Origin: Candidatus Cloacimonadota bacterium
GTDB lineage: Bacteria > Cloacimonadota > Cloacimonadia > Cloacimonadales > JAFGVF01
Direction: 5' to 3'
DNA: 6,823 bases
Assembly (NCBI GenBank): GCA_016938155.1
Contig: JAFGVF010000354.1
Coordinates: forward strand, 1-6,823
Of the stretch, positions 1-4,576 are shown piece by piece. Within the stretch, counting starts at the first letter, position 1. Each line of letters opens with the position of its first letter. The notes under the pieces are model-generated. The model made no database searches. It was not told the origin of the DNA and worked only from the letters and a program-made list of their open reading frames with translations. The position numbers were made by a program, and so were the translations under genes.

Positions 1-1
1 C

Positions 2-466
2 ATGATCAAAGAAACTGATTATCCAGTTTTCTGCAATATACCCACGGGCATCAGATGGTGGATAATGTTCAGCTTTCAATATCTCTCTTAACAACTCCGG
101 ATAATAATCAAACAATCGGGTAAGCTCTGCATCAAAAAACTTTATCCATAACTGAGTAGCCCGTTCTTCATCAGAACTAATTTCTTCGAATTCCTGGATG
201 GTCAACTGCTCAAACTCGGGATGATCGAATCGAAATTTGGCAGCAATGATATCATGCACATATTCTATAGCTTTACTTTGACATTCATCGGTCTCTCTAT
301 TTATTTCGTTTGATAACTCAGTCTCTATGCCAACAATTCGAACGGATTTAAGATACATCTTGCTGGCTATACGGTAAATCTTCACCACATTTCGCGGATA
401 GTAATAGTATTGAATTTGCTTTAAAAACTCATTCTCGTCTTTAGCTAAATGGTTCGTCAAGTCCAT
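2..466 (-). CDS. Hypothetical protein, N-terminal 155 codons (cut by window edge)
   Basis: The frame is open from an ATG at 466 down to the left edge with no stop, giving 155 residues that begin MDLTNHLAKDENEFLKQ; the C-terminus lies outside the window. The start is supported by an AGAAGG ribosome binding site just upstream on the minus strand (plus 473-478), 6 bases before the ATG. The protein is soluble, with no signal peptide or membrane segment. It is rich in charged and aromatic residues: a YYYY run at about 20-23, a predicted mostly helical middle (about 38-80), and an acidic stretch around 84-101. I do not recognise a family. It is transcribed divergently from padR across a 246-bp spacer, which makes shared regulation possible but unproven. 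Long open frame plus a good binding site make it very likely a real gene; its function is unknown. Confidence 0.8.
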   Translation of the reverse strand, partial: MDLTNHLAKDENEFLKQIQYYYYPRNVVKIYRIASKMYLKSVRIVGIETELSNEINRETDECQSKAIEYVHDIIAAKFRFDHPEFEQLTIQEFEEISSDEERATQLWIKFFDAELTRLFDYYPELLREILKAEHYPPSDARGYIAENWIISFFDH

Positions 467-520
467 GATGTACCCTTCTGAGACATATTTTGCCTATTTT
501 CTGCAAACTAAAATTAACTG

Positions 521-578
521 GCAAGTTATTTTATCTTAAACTCTCAGGTTGAACTTAAAATAATTAGAGATAACTTGC
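521..578. repeat. 9-bp inverted repeat in the divergent spacer
   Basis: GCAAGTTAT at 521-529 is perfectly complementary to ATAACTTGC at 570-578. CTCT (541-544) and AGAG (566-569) could extend the stem beside a left-hand bulge. A T5 run (579-583) follows on the plus strand, but the 40-base loop is too large for a typical terminator. On the minus strand the structure would sit in the 5' leader of the unknown gene starting at 466. A related direct repeat occurs nearby: GAGATAACTT (567-576) and GAGATAAGTT (590-599), each followed by a CCC. The pattern could be a regulator site or leader hairpin; no function can be assigned. Confidence 0.4.
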
Positions 579-652
579 TTTTTCCCTGTGAGATAAGTTT
601 CCCAATCAATGGTTTCAAATCCGGCTAAAAGTGAATAAAAATTAAAAAGATG

Positions 653-683
653 TTGACATAGATACTGTGTGTAACACTGTAGT
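653..683 (+). promoter_or_regulatory. Probable promoter of padR-NMO
   Basis: A perfect -35 box TTGACA lies at 653-658. No canonical -10 follows at 17 bp. The best match is TGTAGT (678-683), which gives a 19-bp spacer and falls inside the palindrome described separately. A long spacer and weak -10 fit a promoter that is easily repressed. The -35 is clear; the -10 is uncertain. Confidence 0.5.
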
Positions 684-697
684 GTTATGAATAGTAT
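662..697. promoter_or_regulatory. Nested palindromic operator candidate upstream of padR
   Basis: Two inverted repeats share the same centre (between 679 and 680). The inner one is TAACACT-GT-AGTGTTA (672-687, perfect 7-bp arms). The outer one pairs ATACT (662-666) with AGTAT (693-697). The block begins three bases after the -35 box and covers the -10 region and likely start site. PadR-family dimers commonly bind such palindromes in their own promoters, and ATACT/AGTAT half sites resemble those known for some members. Autorepression by the PadR protein encoded 16 bp downstream is therefore the natural inference. Confidence 0.6.
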
Positions 698-712
698 TAA
701 GGATTTGTTAAG

Positions 713-1096
713 ATGAGAATGAGCAAGAATGTTGAGAAGACCCTTTCGATTTGGGAGAAGGAGTATAAGAAGGGCTTAACAGCCTATATGATACTTTTGA
801 TGTTATCGAAAGGGATGAAGTATGGTTACGAGATAAAGCAGAATTTAATAGAATTGACTGAGGAGAGAATTACATTTAACGAGAGTTCAATTTATCAAAT
901 GTTGAAGCACATGGAATCAAAAGGCTTTATCAGCTCGGAATGGGTTGAAGCCGAAAAAGGTCCTAAGCGTAAGTATTATAAAGTTCTACCTGCTGGAAAC
1001 CAGTTGGTAAAAATATTCGGTGAAAATTATGTTGAGCCTATGCAAAAAGCATTAATTGCAATGATGAATGGCGGAGGATTAAATGATAAAATTTGA
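713..1096 (+). CDS. PadR family transcriptional regulator
   Basis: This is a 127-residue winged helix-turn-helix repressor of the small (PadR-s1-like) type. Residues 20-92 form the DNA-binding domain: the KGLTAYMILLML helix (20-31), the YGYEI motif (37-41), the recognition helix around 56-70 (NESSIYQMLKHMESKG) and the wing KGPKRKYYKV (82-91). A C-terminal helix (about 94-118) would mediate dimerisation. The effector is not predictable; family members sense phenolic acids, drugs or other small molecules. The start at 713 is preferred over the in-frame ATG at 719 because AAGGA (699-703) lies 9 bases from the first and 15 from the second. The stop overlaps the next gene by 14 bp, so the two are probably co-expressed. 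A palindrome over the promoter suggests autoregulation. Family assignment is secure; the regulated signal is unknown. Confidence 0.92.
   Translation: MRMSKNVEKTLSIWEKEYKKGLTAYMILLMLSKGMKYGYEIKQNLIELTEERITFNESSIYQMLKHMESKGFISSEWVEAEKGPKRKYYKVLPAGNQLVKIFGENYVEPMQKALIAMMNGGGLNDKI
1073..1077 (+). promoter_or_regulatory. Ribosome binding site of the NMO-like gene, inside padR
   Basis: GGAGG lies 5 bases before the ATG at 1083 and within the last codons of padR. It fixes the start at 1083 rather than the in-frame ATG at 1098, which is 20 bases away, and supports translational coupling. Confidence 0.7.
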
Positions 1097-2213
1097 AATG
1101 CCTGAATTAAAGATAGGGGATTTAATTGCAAAAATACCTATTATACAAGGTGGAATGGGAGTTGGAATTTCATTAGCGGGGTTAGCTTCTGCAGTAGCCA
1201 ATGAAGGTGCTATTGGAGTTATCTCATCAGTTGGAATAGGGATGGTTAAAAAGAGGAAGACCGCAGATGATAAAAATGCTAATCTAGAAGGATTAAGAGA
1301 AGAAATTCAGCTTACAAGGTCTAAAACTAAAGGAATTATCGGTCTAAATGTCATGGTAGCATTGACTGACTTTCTCGAGCTGGTACAAATCGGATTTGAA
1401 GAGCAGGTTGATATCATCTTTATGGGAGCCGGATTACCGATTTCTTTCCCACAAGAGATGGTTGATAAATATTTCTTTAATTCCAAGACCAAGCTTGGAG
1501 TTATTGTCTCTTCAGAAAGAGCAACAAACTTGATTCTGAAAACATGGGAGAAGAAGTTTAATCGCTTACCGGATATTGTTGTAGTTGAAGGACCCAAAGC
1601 AGGTGGACATTTAGGTTTTAAAAAAGAACAGATTTTTGATAATGATTATTCCCTGGAAGTGATCTTGCCAAAGGTCATAGAGGAAGTTAAAAGTTTCGAA
1701 GAGCGACTTAATATAAAGATTCCAGTCATTGCCGGTGGTGGTGTTTATACCGGAGAAGATATCTATAACATTATGAAACTGGGAGCTTCAGGAGTTCAGA
1801 TGGGAACTCGTTTTGTTGCCACAGAAGAATGTGATGCAACTGATGAATTCAAGCAACACTATGTTGATTGTCAAGAAGATGACATTGTTATTATCCAAAG
1901 TCCTGTTGGGTTACCCGGAAGAGCTCTTAATAATGATTTCTTAAAAGGTGTCAAAGCTGGTGTAAAAACACCTTTCAAATGTCCGTGGAAATGTCTTAAG
2001 ACCTGTGATTACACAAAATCACCTTACTGTATTGCCATCGCTCTTACGAATGCCAGATGGGGTTTATTAAGTCATGGGTTTGCTTTCTGTGGTTCAAATG
2101 CCTATAGAGTTGATAAAATCGTTACTGTTAAGCAGCTGATTGAAGAACTTAAAGAAGGCTTCTATAAAGCTGTTCAAAATTATGGTGATTTAGCAGTACC
2201 TGCTACCAATTAA
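1083..2213 (+). CDS. Nitronate monooxygenase / FabK-like FMN oxidoreductase
   Basis: A 376-residue TIM-barrel flavoprotein of the 2-nitropropane dioxygenase/NMO family, which also contains the enoyl-ACP reductase FabK. Visible motifs are the N-terminal IPIIQGGMGVGIS (18-30, FMN site), GLNVMVA (87-93), VVVEGPKAGGHLG (166-178) with the family's conserved histidine at 176, and the phosphate-binding segments IAGGGVYTGEDI (216-227) and GASGVQMGTRF (234-244). The C-terminal part has a cysteine cluster: C300, C304, C308 and C316, then C336 in FCGSNAYRV. From memory, this tail is typical of a clostridial-type NMO subgroup and is absent from classical FabK. The family oxidises alkyl nitronates with FMN and O2 or reduces enoyl thioesters; sequence alone does not decide which applies here. 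Length is slightly above the usual 310-360, because of the tail. It is the second gene of a padR operon and ends 28 bp before a strong terminator. It is presumably cytoplasmic. Confidence 0.9.
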   Translation: MIKFEMPELKIGDLIAKIPIIQGGMGVGISLAGLASAVANEGAIGVISSVGIGMVKKRKTADDKNANLEGLREEIQLTRSKTKGIIGLNVMVALTDFLELVQIGFEEQVDIIFMGAGLPISFPQEMVDKYFFNSKTKLGVIVSSERATNLILKTWEKKFNRLPDIVVVEGPKAGGHLGFKKEQIFDNDYSLEVILPKVIEEVKSFEERLNIKIPVIAGGGVYTGEDIYNIMKLGASGVQMGTRFVATEECDATDEFKQHYVDCQEDDIVIIQSPVGLPGRALNNDFLKGVKAGVKTPFKCPWKCLKTCDYTKSPYCIAIALTNARWGLLSHGFAFCGSNAYRVDKIVTVKQLIEELKEGFYKAVQNYGDLAVPATN

Positions 2214-2235
2214 AATTGATTTCAAGCAGATATAA

Positions 2236-2263
2236 AAAAAGGAGTTCGAACGAACTCCTTTTT
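2236..2263. terminator. Bidirectional intrinsic terminator
   Basis: GGAGTTCG (2241-2248) and CGAACTCC (2251-2258) form a GC-containing stem that A5/T5 flanks can extend. On the plus strand a T5 run ends the NMO-like gene. On the minus strand the stem is followed by T7 (complement of A at 2234-2240) and would end the tRNA transcript, whose mature end is 7 bp away. The tract is better on the minus side, so it probably serves both convergent units. Confidence 0.85.
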
Positions 2264-2269
2264 AAATTA

Positions 2270-2347
2270 TGGTCGGGATGACTGGATTTGAACCAGCGAC
2301 CTCTCGGTCCCGAACCGAACGCGCTAGCCGAACTGCGCTACATCCCG
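2270..2347 (-). tRNA. tRNA-Pro (anticodon CGG)
   Basis: The minus strand folds into a complete cloverleaf. The acceptor CGGGATG pairs with CATCCCG, followed by A73 and an encoded CCA (plus 2270-2272). The D-stem is GCGC/GCGC. The anticodon stem is TTCGG/CCGAG with loop TTCGGGA, giving anticodon CGG, which reads CCG. The variable loop is 5 bases, and the T arm is GCTGG-TTCAAAT-CCAGT. G37, C1-G72 and A73 fit bacterial tRNA-Pro, and the anticodon arm closely resembles E. coli proK. The gene stands alone, converges on the NMO-like gene and shares its terminator. Confidence 0.96.
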
Positions 2348-2358
2348 ATTGAGTAAGT

Positions 2359-2387
2359 AAAGAATTAACCGACTGTCTTTGTGTCAA
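2359..2387 (-). promoter_or_regulatory. Probable tRNA-Pro promoter
   Basis: A perfect TTGACA (complement of 2382-2387) lies 35 bp upstream of the tRNA 5' end, the distance expected if transcription starts close to the mature end. The -10 is weak: TTCTTT at 17 bp spacing (plus 2359-2364). The -35 and its position carry the call. Confidence 0.5.
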
Positions 2388-2402
2388 GTAAAATGATTGC
2401 AC

Positions 2403-2553
2403 TATTTATCACTAACATTTTGGACAGGATAGCCTACAAACATCCATTTGCCCTCTTTCGTCAAGTCCTATCAAAATCGTAAGGAATCACGCGAGACTCA
2501 CTCGATTATATCGCGAGTAATGCTCTGATATAATAGCATTTTAGTGATAAATA
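2403..2553. repeat. 151-bp segment with 13-bp terminal inverted repeats (MITE-like)
   Basis: TATTTATCACTAA (2403-2415) is the exact inverse complement of TTAGTGATAAATA (2541-2553). Allowing one mismatch the match extends to 15 of 16 bases. Both ends terminate in TA, which could be a TA target duplication of the Tc1/mariner-IS630 type, but TA is also part of the palindrome, so this is not proof. The interior has no open frame. It carries a 6-bp hairpin (AATGCT 2519-2524, AGCATT 2535-2540) and a TATAAT promoter motif. Whether it is mobile depends on finding other copies. Confidence 0.42.
2526..2534 (+). promoter_or_regulatory. Extended -10 promoter motif
   Basis: TGATATAAT is a perfect extended -10 (TGn plus TATAAT at 2529-2534). 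The -35 position at 17 bp reads only TTATAT, but extended -10 promoters tolerate a poor -35. A transcript from here would cross the tandem-repeat hairpin and reach dnaX after about 350 bases, or could be a short RNA. The motif lies in the loop of a 6-bp inverted repeat. Confidence 0.35.
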
Positions 2554-2619
2554 TTATCTACATTATTCTTGTCATCAATATAGGTAGAAGAGCAATGAAA
2601 ATGCAGTCCCTACCCGTAG

Positions 2620-2652
2620 GTCAACCGTGGGTTAACCGTGGGTCAACCGTGG
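2620..2652. repeat. Three tandem 11-bp repeats
   Basis: The unit GT(C/T)AACCGTGG occurs three times without spacing at 2620-2630, 2631-2641 and 2642-2652. Only the third base varies (C, T, C). A degraded half unit (CCCGTAG, 2613-2619) precedes it. Together with the inverted copy that follows, this makes a compact structured element. Confidence 0.85.
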
Positions 2653-2672
2653 AAGCCACGGTTGACCCACGG
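2636..2672. repeat. 17-bp perfect hairpin at the end of the tandem array
   Basis: CCGTGGGTCAACCGTGG (2636-2652) is exactly complementary to 2656-2672, with an AAG loop. The right arm is an inverted copy of one and a half repeat units. As RNA it could instead pair with 2625-2641 using one G-U pair, so two registers exist. A degenerate further inverted unit, GTTAATCCACG, sits at 2683-2693 and can pair with 2626-2636 with one G-U. No T run follows, so it is not an ordinary terminator. It resembles REP/palindromic intergenic repeats. Confidence 0.8.
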
Positions 2673-2823
2673 GAGGGGTACAGTTAATCCACGATAAATG
2701 CCTTTTCTTTCACCAGAGGAACCTTGGACTTAGTTGTAGATTTGTAGTGAATTTATTTCTTTTCTTTCATAAGCAATAAAACTGAGTTATGACTTTGATT
2801 TGTGCAAATTATTAATTGCTTTC

Positions 2824-2853
2824 TTGACAAGAATTGCTTGTCTTCAATATAAA
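2824..2853 (+). promoter_or_regulatory. dnaX promoter
   Basis: TTGACA (2824-2829) and TATAAA (2848-2853) are separated by 18 bp, with transcription expected near 2860 and a leader of about 30 bases. An inverted repeat GACAAG-AATTG-CTTGTC (2826-2842) overlaps the -35 and spacer and could be a regulator site. AATTGCTT also occurs as a direct repeat at 2814-2821 and 2832-2839, 18 bp apart. Confidence 0.65.
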
Positions 2854-2891
2854 AACTATAAAAGAAAGCAGCACGCAAAAACGGAGAATAG

Positions 2892-4499
2892 ATGTCTTAT
2901 ACAGTGTTGGCACGAAAATACAGACCACAAACTTTTGAAGAAGTATATGCACAGGACCACATCACAAGGATTCTGATAAATGCAATTGAGTTGAAACGAG
3001 TAGCTCAAGCCTACTTGTTTGCAGGTCCACGGGGAGTAGGGAAGACCTCTATGGCAAGGATTCTGGCGAAAAGTCTTAATTGTGAAAAAGGAGCCTCCGC
3101 CCATCCTTGTAATGTTTGCTCAAATTGCGTGCAGATAACCAACGGAAGTTCTCAGGATGTTATTGAAATTGACGGTGCCTCTAATACGAGTGTGGATGAT
3201 GTAAGAGACTTGCAAAAGGACTTGATTTATGCAACAGTGACTTCTGTATATAAAATATATATTATAGATGAAGTCCACATGCTTTCCAAGAGCGCTTTTA
3301 ACGCACTTTTAAAAACACTTGAAGAACCTCCGGAGAATGTTATCTTCATTTTTGCAACAACCGAACCTCATAAGGTTCTACCAACCATTATTTCTCGATG
3401 TCAGCGTTTTGATTTTAAGAGTATTCCTGTTGAATCAATCGTCCAGAGGCTTAAAGATATAGCTGAGAAGGAACAGATAACTACTGATGAGGAATCCTTA
3501 TATATCCTTGCTCAGAAAGCCGATGGGGGTATGCGAGATGCACTATCCTTGTTTGATCAGGTTATTTCATACTGTAATAATGATATCACCTATTTAAAAG
3601 TGCAGGATATTTTCGGCATCCTGCCTTATGACCTTTTCGTAGATATGCTGAGAAATATCCATGAGAAAACATTCAAAGAGCTTTTAATCAACTTTCATAG
3701 TGTAATTGAAGCAGGAAAGGATTTGCAGGAATTCCTGAGTGGATTTATGGAGTTTATCAGAAAAATTCTACTGATAAAAATAGGTGTCCCCATTTCCGAT
3801 GTCCCCGTTTCAATGTTGCAAGTGTTTGAGAAAACTGCCAATCTTTTTTCTGAGAATACTCTTCTCTATTTCATCTCAATGCTGATGAAATTGAAAGATG
3901 ATATTAAATCAGGAAGCAATGCTGTCTTGTTATCTGAAATGGCTCTCTTAAAAATGAGTAAAGCCGAAGATATGGTCGAGATTGTTGACTTAGTAGAACG
4001 ACTTAATCAAGCACCTTCTATGCCCATGCAGGCATCAGTGATACCTTCTTATCCTGCTTACCAGGAAACAGAGAAGCTTTCGCCTACAGTTCAGAAGATA
4101 ATGCAGGATTCGGAAACTGTCCGTGAAGAAGCTCCTAAGCCGATTCTGACTGTAGATAATCTCAAAAAAGTATGGCATGAGATTGCTGAAACAATAAAAA
4201 GAAAATCCAGTGTAAGCGGAAGTTATTTACCTGATGCAGAAATTCAGGCAATAGATAAATATACCCTGATCCTTGAGGTTAATAATCCTTTAGTGGAATC
4301 AAAAATCAAACAAAGTGAGAAGGATATCCTGACACTGATAAACAACTATTTCGCTTCCTCACTACAACAATTAAAAATTATAACAAATTCCGATTCAACG
4401 GGTAATAGCAATGAGTTTTCTATGGAGAAGCTAAAAGAAAAAGCCCCTGAATTAGCCAAATTTGTCGAGTTGACAGAATCTTTAGTGAAACAAGTGTAG
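2892..4499 (+). CDS. dnaX: DNA polymerase III subunit gamma/tau (clamp loader)
   Basis: This is the 535-residue ATPase of the replicative clamp loader, which opens the beta clamp and loads it at primed sites; tau forms also join polymerase cores to the helicase. The N-terminal signature SYTVLARKYRPQTFEEV (2-18) is typical. Walker A is GPRGVGKT (45-52). A zinc module is formed by C64, C73, C76 and C79. Walker B is IIDEVH (124-129). Sensor 1 and the arginine finger region are FATTEPHK...SRCQRF (154-173), and sensor 2 is GGMRDALS (212-219). Domain III spans about 225-370. A linker (about 375-415) leads to a small C-terminal domain (about 420-515), shorter than that of E. coli tau (643 residues). 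GGAG (2883-2886) lies 5 bases before the ATG. The usual ebfC-recR partners do not follow. A possible A6 frameshift site is discussed under findings. Confidence 0.97.
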   Translation: MSYTVLARKYRPQTFEEVYAQDHITRILINAIELKRVAQAYLFAGPRGVGKTSMARILAKSLNCEKGASAHPCNVCSNCVQITNGSSQDVIEIDGASNTSVDDVRDLQKDLIYATVTSVYKIYIIDEVHMLSKSAFNALLKTLEEPPENVIFIFATTEPHKVLPTIISRCQRFDFKSIPVESIVQRLKDIAEKEQITTDEESLYILAQKADGGMRDALSLFDQVISYCNNDITYLKVQDIFGILPYDLFVDMLRNIHEKTFKELLINFHSVIEAGKDLQEFLSGFMEFIRKILLIKIGVPISDVPVSMLQVFEKTANLFSENTLLYFISMLMKLKDDIKSGSNAVLLSEMALLKMSKAEDMVEIVDLVERLNQAPSMPMQASVIPSYPAYQETEKLSPTVQKIMQDSETVREEAPKPILTVDNLKKVWHEIAETIKRKSSVSGSYLPDAEIQAIDKYTLILEVNNPLVESKIKQSEKDILTLINNYFASSLQQLKIITNSDSTGNSNEFSMEKLKEKAPELAKFVELTESLVKQV

Positions 4500-4508
4500 A
4501 TTTGTTTA

Positions 4509-4555
4509 TTGACAATGAATACATTATTGATGACTATGAATTTAAATTGTAGCAT
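4509..4555 (+). promoter_or_regulatory. Possible promoter(s) of the pseudokinase-lipoprotein pair
   Basis: The 77-bp gap after dnaX has a perfect TTGACA (4509-4514), but its best -10 match TATGAA (4535-4540) is 20 bp away. An alternative is TTGATG (4527-4532) with TAGCAT (4550-4555) at 17 bp. There is no recognisable terminator after dnaX, so read-through is equally possible. Confidence 0.35.
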
Positions 4556-4576
4556 AAAGAAATATAGGGATAAAAC

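Larger units (their letters stand above)
2348..2891. other. Gene-free spacer between tRNA-Pro and dnaX
   Basis: I see no credible gene on either strand in these 544 bp. In order they hold: the tRNA promoter; a 151-bp segment bounded by inverted repeats; an internal TATAAT with extended TG motif; the 11-bp tandem repeats with hairpin; a T/C-rich stretch with an 11-bp perfect direct repeat (CTTTTCTTTCA at 2702-2712 and 2759-2769); and the dnaX promoter. Such a concentration of repeats is unusual for a housekeeping neighbourhood and suggests insertion of small non-coding elements. Confidence 0.7.

Noticed and set aside
521..583. Plus-strand intrinsic terminator (stem followed by T5)
   Set aside because: The loop is about 40 bases and no plus-strand gene lies upstream to terminate.
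719..721. Second ATG as the true padR start
   Set aside because: AAGGA at 699-703 is 9 bases from the ATG at 713 but 15 from this one.
1307..1597. 96-codon minus-strand open frame inside the NMO-like gene
   Set aside because: Fully antisense to conserved flavoprotein motifs, with no recognisable domain or independent support.
2620..2672. Short tandem repeats considered as a CRISPR array
   Set aside because: The 11-bp units abut with no spacers, are far too short for CRISPR repeats, and no cas genes are present.
2856..3104. 82-codon minus-strand open frame overlapping the start of dnaX
   Set aside because: It lies antisense to the conserved DnaX N-terminus and promoter, is Cys/Phe-rich as antisense frames often are, and shows no recognisable domain.
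4346..4555. 69-codon minus-strand open frame at the dnaX end
   Set aside because: Mostly antisense to the DnaX C-terminus and without a recognisable domain.
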